DNA of 64,000 nt, taken from positions 43,650,488 to 43,714,487 of the forward strand of contig CM073897.1 of the NCBI GenBank assembly GCA_037176705.1, read 5' to 3'. Each line of letters starts with the position of its first letter. The first letter of the stretch is position 1. This DNA is from Molossus alvarezi (Eukaryota; Chordata; Mammalia; Chiroptera; Molossidae). The notes below the pieces were generated by a model. It worked only from the letters and a program-made list of their open reading frames with translations. It made no database searches and had not been told where the DNA came from. The position numbers and the translations under genes are program-made. Shown one piece after another: positions 1 through 9,970 of the stretch.

Positions 1-189
1 GGAGACCATGGTTTGTAGACCTCATCATGCCCATCATTTCATTTGTGAGTTATCCTTTAAAGAGGAAAACTACAAATGTTCTGCTTAAGTGAGAATTTTA
101 CTGGATAATGTTTCTTTGCTGGCTACTGCCTTGGATTATTATTTTTGGTAAAGGTCTTAAAGGCTCACGGTTAGTCTTCTTCATTCCAG
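1..189. other. Left edge, no clear gene
   Basis: A stretch at 1-43 ends in a strong donor-like ATTT|GTGAGT (GTGAGT at 44-49) and in one frame encodes a short hydrophobic run (WFVDLIMPIISF). It could be the end of an exon upstream of the candidate exon at 190-242. However, its phase (0) does not fit the only open frame of 190-242 (which needs phase 2). Nothing else supported. Confidence 0.15.
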
Positions 190-242
190 GTGGAGAGAGA
201 ACCAAATAGAAAAAGTCTTTGAAAGCAGCAGCAGTTACACAG
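190..242 (+). CDS. Candidate internal exon of the convergent neighbour gene (GDPD4 by synteny?)
   Basis: A 53-bp segment sits between a good acceptor (CTTCTTCATTCCAG) and a good donor (CACAG|GTAAAG). In the one open frame it reads WRENQIEKVFESSSSYT and ends in phase 1. That phase fits the candidate last exon at 13299, which starts with two bases completing a codon. A tryptophan-arginine after a last membrane segment would be reasonable for a GDE-family phosphodiesterase tail, and in human GDPD4 lies tail-to-tail with MYO7A (recalled synteny). I do not recognise the residues, so identity is inference. It may equally be chance splice-like sequence. Confidence 0.3.
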
Positions 243-1370
243 GTAAAGTCAGGGGCCTACCCCACTGCTACTCATTTGCCCCCAGGACATGGGGTCTGCT
301 TTTCATGTCTCTGACAAGTGCTGAGTGAATCTGAGAAACTGAGAGGAGGGGACCAGGGAGAAGTTGGAAAGTATAGGTGGGCACAGATTCTAGAGGACCC
401 TTGACAACAGTCTTCATTTTGGATTTCATTCTCTAAGCAATGAAACCCCTTGGAAGTTGCTGAATATGGTATTCATTTTTAATTTCTTAATATATTTATT
501 CATCACACAGCTCTTGAATGCTCACTTTGTGCCAGGCACCCTGAGATGGGTTGAAGATAATTGAAAAATGGAGGGTGGCTCAAGAGAGCAGAGGGTTGGC
601 CCCAGAGAACAAACAGTAAGGAAGCCAACAGAAGCATAGCAATCGACACCATTGGGCCAGGCACCCAGATCCAGGACAGAGAGGCTTCCATGCCAATTAG
701 GGCTGAATGTGCTTTATGGGGCTCCAGTTGTGGGCAGTGTGTGTGGGAAGGTGTTGGGGGAAGGTCTCGGCTCTGCATATAAGCAGTCAGGAGATGGCAG
801 GTGAGTTTCAAACAAGGGAGCTATATGCTAGATTTCTGTGCAAAGGGATGGACTAACAGAGTGACTTTTTCTTTGGCAGGAGAACTCAGGAAGGGAGATA
901 GACCCAGGAAGGGGAAGGGAAGTAGTTTTAATTTTCAAAAGGTTGTGGAGATAATCACATAGTTGTTGGTTTGGAGAGCCAGTTCAATGTCAAAGGAAAA
1001 AACAAATAGAAGGCAGAGGACTGTGCAGTGCATGATGCAGTTTCCTTTCACGGCTCTTGGAGCCTTAAGTAAAGTTGGTATAGTCACAAAATCATGAATT
1101 AATTTAATTTCTCGTGGACAGTGGTGAAGATCCCGAGATGCTGTGCACCAGCTGATATAGAGACTCTGAGAAAATAAGTTCAGAAATTAGAATAAATTGA
1201 ATTGTATACTGTGAAACTGAGGGTTCACCCCAAGACTGCCCAAATCTCTTGAGGCAAACAGAGTTCTCAAGTAACTCTGAGTGACATGCATCTTAAGATC
1301 GCTCTACTGGTTGTTAAGAGGTCTGAAGGCTGGATTCCAGATACTGTATGATTTTCAGTTGTTGCATGAG
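243..1370. other. Non-coding, no assignable feature
   Basis: Probable intron or intergenic DNA. Around 485-545 a short piece resembles the mammal-wide L2 tail (TGCTCACTTTGTGCCAGGC). The open frames in this stretch (for example 503-811 minus and 561-782 plus) have no recognisable content. Nothing else supported. Confidence 0.4.
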
Positions 1371-1375
1371 TAAAC

Positions 1376-1712
1376 TGAGGTTTCCATAACAAAATAGCAT
1401 AGGCTGGTGGCTTCAACAACAGAAATTTATTTTCTCACACTTACGGAGCCTAGAAGTTCAAGATCAGTGTGCCAACAGGTTTGGTTTCTTCTGAACCCTC
1501 TGTCCCTGGCTTGCAGGGCGCCACCTTCTTGTTGCATCCTCACTCAGCCTTTCCTCCGCACACACTCATCTTCAGTGTCTCTGTCTCCAGATGTTCTCTC
1601 CAGTAAGATTGGATTACGGCCCACCCTCATGGCCTCATTTTAATAAACTTTTGAGGTACTTGGGTTAAAGCTTTAACACATGAATCTGGGGGGCACACAA
1701 TTCATCCCATAA
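1376..1712 (+). repeat. Ancient mammal-wide interspersed repeat
   Basis: Contains the familiar diverged consensus pieces AACAACAGAAATTTATTTTC, 'gcctagaagttcaagatcag' and 'gggggcacacaattcatccc', which occur together in an old repeat found across placental mammals. I do not assign a family name. The 78-codon frame at 1407-1643 lies inside it and is not a gene. Confidence 0.6.
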
Positions 1713-1939
1713 CAGCAATCCAGCCAAGAAACAAAAAGGACATGGACATGGTAAGGAAATCATGGATGAGAGAGAAGTTTTTAAGGAAAATTCGAAGATA
1801 TGTATACCTTCGATGAAGGAAGTAGCCATAATGCCTTAGAAAATGTACTCAGTTAACTTGACCCCAACTCTCTTCCAGTTAAAATGATGATAAAGAGAGA
1901 AGGTGAATAGAAAAGTTAAGAGTTTTTCCTGTTTAAGAG

Positions 1940-2192
1940 TTTTTTTGTTGTTTGTTTGTTTTTTATCCTCACCTGAGGACATTTTTTCCATTTTTTGTTC
2001 AAATAGAGTGGGAGGGAGAGAGAGAAAGAGAAACATCGATGTGAAAGGGACACATCAAGTGGCTGCCACCCGATGACCCAACCAGGGCTGGGGACAAACT
2101 GCAACCGAGGTACGTGCCCTTAGTGGGAACGGAACCTGGGTCTCTCTGTACCACAGGGCGATGCTCTAACCACTGAGCAAAACCAGCCAGGG
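1940..2192 (-). mobile_element. Ves-type tRNA-derived SINE
   Basis: Read on the minus strand it has the tRNA-like head, an A box near GGTTTTGCTCAG, a B box-like GGTTCCGTTCC, the TC-rich stretch and the tail TGTCCTCAGGTGAGGAT. It is flanked by an 11-bp target site duplication CTGTTTAAGAG at 1929-1939 and 2193-2203. The short frames over it are SINE shadows. Confidence 0.93.
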
Positions 2193-2894
2193 CTGTTTAA
2201 GAGATTTTAGGTGCCTGTTGCATAAACCAATTTTGCCTGATCTAAGCAGAAAGAAATTGTGTCGAAACGCTGTTGAGTACTTCCAAGAAAAACCTAGAAG
2301 GTGCAGGCCCAAGTTTAGAATCCTGGAAGGAACAAGGAAGATTGGGCAGAATCCAAAACTTCATTTTAGGTCCATTCAGGTTGAGGGGAGTAGAGCCCCC
2401 AAGACTAAGCACAGTGTCATCTCTTGAACCACAACCACCTGCAGGATGGACATGTACTGCTGCTGCCACCAGAAGGCATTAAGCACCGTTCTAGCTTTAG
2501 AATATGTTTTTCAGCACTTTAAAGAAGTCAGTCCTTTGTCATCCGTCTTATATAGTTTCTTATGAAAAGTCTTCCGAGGTAAAAATAAGTCCCATTTTCT
2601 TATCTTTGTTCCTCCACTTGTAATGTGTCCTTTTGCTCTGATGCTTTTTATGATTGTTTCTTTTGTTACTGGTTTTCAGGCATTTGATTATGACTCACCT
2701 TGGTGTACATGAATGTGTGTGTGTGTGTTTCTATCATGCTTGGGCTTTGCGGAACTAATTAGATCAGTCAATCAGTATAATGTTCATCCAGTTGGATAAT
2801 TTTTTAGTTTTTATTTTTCTCAAATATTTTTCTGCCACTAACCTTTTTTTAGACTATTTAATTTCTGGACTTGGATTCTATTGCTGAATATATT

Positions 2895-3240
2895 CATTTT
2901 TTTATTGTTGTGTAACAAACTACCACAAACCTAGCAGCTTAAAACAACAAAAGTTTAGGCACGGGTTAGCTGGACCCTCTGTTTAGAGTCTTACCAGGCT
3001 AAAATCGAGGAGTTGGCCTGGGCTGAGGTTTCGTCTGAGACTTAAAAGTCCTTTTCCATTCTTACTAGTTTGGGGCAGAATTTAGTTCCTTACAATTGTA
3101 GGACTATAGTTGTCCCTGTTTTCTTGATCACTGATGACAGGGTTTTGCTCTGAGCTCCTAGAGTATGCCTTCAGGCCGTAGCCACCTGGCCCTCTCACAA
3201 CATGACAGCTTGCTTTTTTCAAAGCCAACAGAATAATATC
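2895..3240 (+). repeat. Ancient interspersed repeat
   Basis: The run 'tgttgtgtaacaaactacc' followed by 'agcagcttaaaacaacaaaa' and 'gcacgggttagctggaccc' matches an old mammal-wide repeat type that I recognise by its consensus but cannot name securely. It is heavily diverged with no coding content. Confidence 0.5.
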
Positions 3241-3299
3241 ATAGCAGATGGATTCATGAAAAGGAGAATAAAGGAAGCAAAATAACAAAAAAATAGACA

Positions 3300-3391
3300 A
3301 GTTGAAACATGCTAGTCATAAATCCAACCATTTTATTAATTACATTAAATATAAATGGTCCCAAAAACTCAAATCAAAAATAGAGATTGTC
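3300..3391 (+). mobile_element. Old LINE-1, left part of a split copy (ORF2 start)
   Basis: The segment around 3330-3355 (ATTACATTAAATATAAATGG) corresponds to the start of L1 ORF2 just after its ATG. The reading resumes at about 9971 with the next part of the endonuclease region. The younger L1 at 3392-9970 therefore landed inside this older copy. The last 16 bases (3376-3391) are the left target site duplication. Confidence 0.75.
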
Positions 3392-4392
3392 GAGAGAGAA
3401 AAAAAACGACGGCAGAGTGAATGGAGCTACACAGACCATCTCCCAGGACCAAACTGGGTTTACAAGGAAAATAAAGACAAATCGTCAGGAAGGAGCAACC
3501 GAAAGGCAGTCTGGAGGACTACATAACCAGGGACACTGATTCAATCCTGGCAGGCTTGAGAGGACGCGAAAGGGGGCCGGGAACCCACGGTCCACAGCGG
3601 CCTGGGCTGGGACCAGCGAACTCGGCTGGGACCAGAGGACTCAGATGGAAGCTGCTGCCGCCTTGGCTGCATGCTAAGCCCTCGGCAGATGCTGTACGGA
3701 CTCAGCCGGGACCAGGGGACTCGGCGGGAAGCTGCTGCTACCTCAGCTTCGACTGCGGCTAAGTTCTGCAAACTCAGCTAAGTGCTACCCCTCGGCTGGT
3801 GCCGCAGACTTGGCCGCCCTTAGCTGGGAGCAGCGCCATTGGGTTAAAAGTCCCAGGCGGCTCCACAACTCAGAGTCTGGACAGAGGCTAAATTGGCAGA
3901 AGCCACTCACCTTGGGCTCCGGCAGAGGGAAGGCAGACTGGACTGGAACTGTGTGGGGACACTTCGGGATTTGGAGGGTGCTCAGAGCTTGTGCTGAGTG
4001 CAGCCACACAGGACTGTGGTCATCTTACTCCTTCCCAGGGCCCTGGGGAGAGGTGGCGGCCCCTCCCTCAGAGATTCAACCCCACCTGGTGGCCATTGAA
4101 ATGCTAATTGAGGCCCATTAACAACCAGCATCTGCCCCACCCTCGGGAAATCCTCTTACACTGAGCACCTGAGGGAGTTTTTCAGGCAAGTCAGAAACCA
4201 AGGTTCTTCAGGTGACCTCTACTAATAGCCTCCAGGCAAAAAAAAGCTAGAGGAAAGTTAAGACTTGACAGTGGTGGTTAAAGTGGGTCCTCCTTGCCTC
4301 ATCCAAACCCAGGAGAGGGAGCCACAAACATCAGAACACCAACACCCACAGGGAAAATTTGGCAGACTCCAAAGCCCACTGTGATAGCCAAA
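3392..4392 (+). promoter_or_regulatory. LINE-1 5' UTR / internal promoter region
   Basis: This region is GC-rich compared with its AT-rich surroundings and holds imperfect repeats of a motif like CTGGGACCAG..GACTC..CGG (for example near 3607, 3625 and 3707). It lies between the target duplication and the ORF1 start. Young L1 elements drive transcription from such an internal promoter (family knowledge); activity is not shown here. Confidence 0.6.
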
Positions 4393-5578
4393 ATGGTGAA
4401 AAACAGAAACAAAAACCAAATGAAAGAACAAGAGACCTCTAAGGAAGATGAGATAAATGAGGTGCAGTTAAGCAAGTTAACAGAACTAGAATTCAGAGCC
4501 ATGATCTTGAGGAAGCTCAACAGCAAGTGTAAGGACATGAGCACCCTGAGTAAAGACATAGAAATGTTGAAAATCAACCAGGTGGAAATTAAAAATGACA
4601 TATCAGAAATGAAAAACACATTGGAAGGTCTAAAAAGCAGAGTAGAAGAAGCTGAGAACCGGATCAGTGAATTAGGAGACAGGGTAGAAAAAAATCAACC
4701 AATCAGAAAACCAAAAGGAGCCCTGGCTGGTTTGGCTCAGTGGTTAGAGCGTCGGCCTGTGGTCCTGAGAGACCCGGGTTTGGTTCCCGCTAAGGGCGCG
4801 TACCTCGGTTGCAGTTTGTCCCCGGCCCTGGTCGGTCGTGCGGGTGGCAGCCACTCGATGTGTTCCTTTCACATCGATGTTTCTCTCTCTCTCTCTCTCT
4901 GTTCCCCTCTCTCCCTCCCACTCTACCTGAACAACACCAACAACAACAAAAAAAAAAAAAAAAGGGAAAATGTCCTCGGGTGAGGATTAAAAAAAAGAAA
5001 AGAAAAGAAAACCAAAAGGAAAAAATGATTTTAAAAAAGGAAGACAGCTTAAGAGAACTATGGGACAACTGGAAACGTAATAATATTCGCATCATAGGAG
5101 TCCCTGAAGAAGTAGAAAATGAGCAAGGGTTAGAGAATATATTCAAAGAAATAGTGACAGAAAACTTTCCTAATTTGGTGAGGGAAGAAGGCATTCAAGT
5201 TCAAGAAGCACAGAGAGCCCCAAGTAAGAAGTATCCAAACAGGCCCACACCAAGACACATAGTAATCAAAGTGCCAACAATTAAAGACAAAGAGAGAATC
5301 CTAAAAGCAGCAAGAGATAAGCAACAGGTTACCTACAAAGGAAACCCCATAAGGCTCTCAGCTGACTTCTCACAAGAAACACTACAGGCCAGAGGGAATG
5401 GCATGAAGTAATCAAGGTCATGAAAAACAAGGATCTGAATCAAAGACTGCTCTACCCAACAAGGCTATCATTCAAAATAGAAGGACAAGTAAAGAGCTTC
5501 CCAGACAAAAAAAAAAGGCTAAGGGAATACATTAGCACCAAACCAGCACTGCAAGAAATGTTAAAAGGACTGCTGTAA
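4393..5578 (+). pseudogene. LINE-1 ORF1 (RNA-binding chaperone protein), disrupted
   Basis: ORF1 proteins are trimeric RNA-binding chaperones that coat L1 RNA. The start is taken at 4393 (MVKNRNKNQ), the usual position just after the 5' UTR, although the frame is open from 4294. A coiled-coil part (ISEMKNTLEGLKSRVEEAE) precedes a SINE at 4720-5005 that breaks the frame. The RRM and C-terminal parts follow (NNIRIIGVPEE near 5081, PRHIVIKVPTIKDKERIL near 5251). A one-base loss near 5392 shifts the frame so that it stops at 5409. The ancestral stop is TAA at 5576-5578. Confidence 0.9.
4720..5005 (+). mobile_element. Ves-type SINE inside LINE-1 ORF1
   Basis: A complete SINE from GCCCTGGCTGGTTTGGCTCAG to the tail GTCCTCGGGTGAGGATTAAA, with a 15-bp target duplication AGAAAACCAAAAGGA at 4705-4719 and 5006-5020. 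It is in the same orientation as the L1. An extra A/C-rich segment (near 4930-4965) lies inside its 3' part. The 200-codon frame at 4809-5411 is half SINE, half L1 ORF1, and not a fusion gene. Confidence 0.95.
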
Positions 5579-5623
5579 TTAGCAGGAGAAATGGGAAGAA
5601 AAAGAGAACCACACTAAACAAAA

Positions 5624-8600
5624 ATGGCAATAAATAAGTACATATCAATAATCACCTTAAATGTAAATGGATTGAATGCTCTGATAAAAAGACACTGAGT
5701 AGCTGATTGGATAAGAAAGCATGACTCATCTATATGTTGTTTACAAGAGACCCACCTCACAACAAAAGACTCACATAGGTTGAAAGTGAAGAGATGGAAA
5801 AAAATCTTCCAAGCAAACAGAAAGGAAAAAAAAGCTGGGGTAGCAATACTCATATCTGATAAAATAGACTTCAAAATGAAGGCCATAACTAGAGACAAAG
5901 AAGGCCACTACATAATATTGAAAGGATCTCTCCAACAGGAAGATATAACCTTGATAAACATATATGCACTCAATATAGGAGCACGAAAATATATTAAAAA
6001 TCTTCTGGAGGACTTCAAAGGAGAAATCGATACCAATACAATCATAGCAGGGGACTTCAACACCCCACTGACATCACTGGATAGATCCTCTAGACAAAAA
6101 ATTAGCAAGGAAACAGAGACTCTAAATGAAATTCTAGACCAAATGGAATTAATAGCTATCTACAGAGAATTACACTCCAAAACTACAGAATTTAAATTCT
6201 TCTCAGGTGCACATGGGGCATTCTCAAAGATAGACCACATGTTAGGGCACAAAGAGAAGTCTCTACAAGTTCAAGAAGACTGAAATTATATCAAGCATCT
6301 TCTTAGATCACAATGGCATGAAACTAGAAATCAATTGCAAGAAGAACATACAAAGTGATTTGAACACATGGAAGCTAAATAGCATGTTATTAAACAATGA
6401 ATGGGTCACCGAGGAGATCAAGGAAGAAATCAAAAACTTCATGGAAACCAATGAAAATGAAGACACAACTACACAAAATCTATGGGATGCAGCGAAAGCA
6501 GTTCTGAGAGGGAAGTTCATAGCACTACAAGCCTACCTCAAAAACAAGAAAAATCTCTAATAGACTATCTAACCTCACAACTTAAAGAACTAGAGAGCAA
6601 ACAAAAAGAAAACCTCAGAGCAAGTAGAAGGAAGAAAATAGTAAAGATCAGAGCAGAAATAAATGACATAGAGACCAAAAAAACAATTCAAAGGATAAAT
6701 GAAACAAAGAGCTGGTTTTTCAAAAAGATAAACAAGATTGATGGACACTTAGCTAGACTCACCAAGAAACAAAGAGAGAGAACCCAAATACACAAAATCA
6801 GAAATGAAAGAGGAGAAGTAACAACTGACACCACAGAAATAAAAAAGATCGTTAACAACTATGAACAATTATATGGCAACAAATTCGACAATCTAAGCGA
6901 AATGGACACATTTCTATAAACACATAGTCTCCCAAAACTGGACCAGGAAGAGATAGAAACTTGAACAGACCAATATCAACATAAGAAATTGAAGATGTAA
7001 TCAAGACTCTCCCAGCAAACAAAAGCCCAGGCCAGGATGGCTTCACGGGGGAGTTTTACCGAAGATTCAAAGAAGAGCTAACACCCATTCTCCTCAAACT
7101 ATTTCAAAAAATTCTAGAAGATGAAGACTTCCAAACTCGTTTTATGAAGCCAGCAAAACCAGAAAAAGACACTACAAAGAAAGAAAACTACAGGCCAATA
7201 TCCCTGATGAACATAGACACCAAAATCCTGAACAAAATACTAGCAAATTGGCTCCAGCAATACACCAAACAAATTATTCACCATGACCAAGTGGGATTCA
7301 TCCCAGGGATGCAAGGCTAGTACAATAACTGCAAATCAATAAACGTGATGCACCACATAAATAAAATGAAGAATAAAAACCACATGATCATATCAATAGA
7401 TGCCAAAAAAGCCTTCGACAAAATCCAGCATCCATTTCTGATAAAAACGCTCAGCAGTGTGGGAATAGAGGGATCATATCTTGACATAATAAAGGCCATA
7501 TATGAAAGACCTACAGCCAACATCATACTCAATGGGCAAAAACTAAAAGCATTTCCCTTAAGAACAGGAACAAGGCAAGGATGCCCACTTTCGCCACTCT
7601 TATTTAACATGGTACTGGAAGCCCTGGCTTCCAATCAGAAAACCAAAAGGAGCCCTGGCTGGTTTGGCTCAGCGGTTAGAGCGTCGGCCTGCAGTCCTGA
7701 GAGACCCGGGTTTGGTTCCCGCTAAGGGCGCGTACCTCGGTTGCAGTTTGTCCCCGGCCCTGGTCGGTCGTGCGGGTGGCAGCCACTCTATGTGTTCCTT
7801 TCACGTCGATGTTTCTCTCTCTCTCTCTCTCTGTTCCCCTCTCTCTCTCCCACTCTACCTGAACAAAAAATGGAAAAATGTCCTCGGGTGAGGATAAAAA
7901 ATAAAAAAATTAAAAAAAATAATAACATGGTACTGGAAGTCTTAGCCACAGCAATCAGACAGGAAGAAAAAATAAAATGGATCCAAACTGGAAAGGAGGA
8001 ATTGAAACTGTCATTATTCGCAGATGACATGATACTATACATAGAAAACCCCAAAGGTTCCATCAAAAATTTACTAGACTTAATAAATGAATTTGGCAAA
8101 GTAGCAGGATACAAAATTAATGTCAAGAAATCAATGGCATTCTTATATACCAAGGATGAACTCACAGAAAGAGAAACTAGGAAAACGATCCCATTTACCA
8201 TTGCAGCAAAAAGATTAAGATACCTAGGAATAAACTCAACCAAAGAAATAAAAGATCTATTCGCAGAAAACTACAGGTCATTGAAAAAAGAAATAGAGGA
8301 AGATATAAAAAAGTGGAAGCACATACCCTGTTCATGGATTGGGGGAATTAACATCATTAAAATGTCCATATTACCCAAAGCAATCTATAGATTCAATGCA
8401 ATCCCCATCAAAATACCAACAGCATACTTCACAGAATTAAAACAAGTACTTCAAAAGTTTATATGGAACCAGAAAAGGCCTCGAATAGCCACAGCAATCT
8501 TGAAAAGGAAGAACAAAGTTGGAGGGATCATATTATTAGATTTCAGGTTATACTACAAAGCCACCGTAATCAAAACAGCCTAGTACTGGCACAAGAACAG

Positions 8601-9712
8601 GCATATAGACCAGTGGAACAGAACAGAGAACCCAGAAATGGACCCAAGGCAATATGCTCAATTAATATTTCACAAAGGTGGCAAGAGCATACAGTGGAGT
8701 AATGACAGCCTCTTTAATAAATGGTGCTGGGAAAATTGGACAGCTACATGCAGAAAAATGAAACTAGACCATCAACTTACACCCTATACGAGAATAAACT
8801 CAAAATGGATAAAAGACTTAAATGTGACTCATGAATCCATAAAAATCCTAGAAGAAACTGTAGGCAACAAAATTTCAGACATCATACGGAGCAGAATTTT
8901 CACTGATACATCACCTAAAGCAATAGAAACAAAGGAGAAAATGAACACATGGGACTACATCAAACTCAAAAGCTTCTGCACAGCAAAAGATACAATCATC
9001 AAAATGGAAAGGCTACCCACTGTATGGGAGAGCATAATTGCCAATGATATATCAGATAAGGGGTTAATTTCCAATACATATAGAGTACTCATACAACTCC
9101 ACAAAAGGAAGACAAAGAACCCAATTAAAAAATGGGCAGAGGAACTAAATAGACACCTCTCCAAAAAGGACATACAAATGTCCAAGAGACATATGAAGAA
9201 ATGCTCATCATCACTAATCATCAGAGAGATGCAAATCAAAACAACAATGAGGTATCACCTCACACCTGTCAGAATGGCCGTCATCAACAAATCATCAAAC
9301 AACAAGTGTTGGCGAGGGTGTGGAGAAAAGGGGACTCTAGTACACTGCTGGTGGAGTAAGGACAGCCTCTATGGAAAACAATATGATGTTACCCCTAAAA
9401 TTAAAAATTGAACTTCCATTTGACCCAGTGATCCTGCTTCTAGGAATATACCCTAAGAAGCCTGAAACACCAAACAGAAAGAATATATGTACCCCCATGT
9501 TCATAGCAGCACTATTTACAATAGCTAAGATCTGGAAACAGCCCAAGTGTCCATCAGTAGACGAATGGATAAAGAAGCTGTGGTACATATACACAATGGA
9601 GTACTACGCAGCTGTAAGAAAGATCTCTTGTCCTTTGAGACTACATGAAGGGACCTGGAGAGTATCATCCGGAGTGAGGCAAGCCAAACAGAGAAGGACA
9701 AGTATCATATGA
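5624..9712 (+). pseudogene. LINE-1 ORF2 (endonuclease / reverse transcriptase), disrupted
   Basis: ORF2 starts at the ATG at 5624 (MAINKYISIITLNVNGLNA). The endonuclease part shows NVNG, LQETH, AGDFN and a final SKIDHMLG. The reverse transcriptase part shows [16 protein letters not shown] (near 7387), [14 protein letters not shown] (near 7567) and the catalytic FADDMILY (near 8018). A cysteine-rich tail follows ([16 protein letters not shown] near 9308). Breaks include TGA at 5696-5698 (probably from CGA), the end of frame at 6283, TAG near 7318, a SINE at 7622-7922, TAG at 8581 and a shift near 9370-9400. It cannot make an active enzyme. Confidence 0.92.
7622..7922 (+). mobile_element. Ves-type SINE in LINE-1 ORF2 with extra 5' sequence
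   Basis: Target duplication AACATGGTACTGGAAG at 7606-7621 and 7924-7939 (17 bp if the preceding T is counted). The SINE proper starts at 7652. Between the left duplication and the SINE head are 30 extra bases (7622-7651): a partial SINE head (CCCTGGCTT) and then 21 bases identical to the L1 ORF1 sequence just left of the other SINE (4699-4719). The tail is A-rich (7894-7922). See findings. Confidence 0.95.
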
Positions 9713-9970
9713 TCTCACTTATTTGTGGAATATAATGAACATAACAGTCTGAGGAATGGGGTAGTCCCAGAGACATGGTGGTGCGGGGTAGACTGATAAT
9801 CCCCAGAAGAGGGGATGGTGGGGGAGAGATAAACCACAGAACTTATATGCATGTATGCATGAACAGTGGACATGGACAACAAACTGGGGTCAGGGCGGGG
9901 AGGGGGAGGGAGGGGGGAACCAGTGGGGGGAAAAGGAGAAACATCTGTAACAAAAATTAATTAATAAAAA

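Larger units (their letters stand above)
3392..9970 (+). mobile_element. Full-length LINE-1, inactivated, with two SINE insertions
   Basis: A GC- and CpG-rich 5' UTR (3392-4392), ORF1 (4393-5578), a short spacer, ORF2 (5624 to about 9712), a 3' UTR and an A-rich end at 9959-9970. It is bounded by a 16-bp duplication with one mismatch: AAAAATAGAGATTGTC at 3376-3391 and AAAAATAGAGACTGTC at 9971-9986. After removing two SINEs (4720-5005, 7622-7922) the element is about 6.0 kb, the usual full length. Both ORFs have frameshifts and stops, so it is dead. It lies within an older L1. Confidence 0.95.

Noticed and set aside
4809..5411. 200-codon frame joining SINE and LINE-1 ORF1 C-terminal part
   Set aside because: A chance open junction through the inserted SINE; it ends at a frameshift stop and is not a domesticated fusion.
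7741..8583. 280-codon frame with reverse transcriptase FADD motif
   Set aside because: SINE sequence fused by chance to a LINE-1 ORF2 fragment; no intact enzyme.
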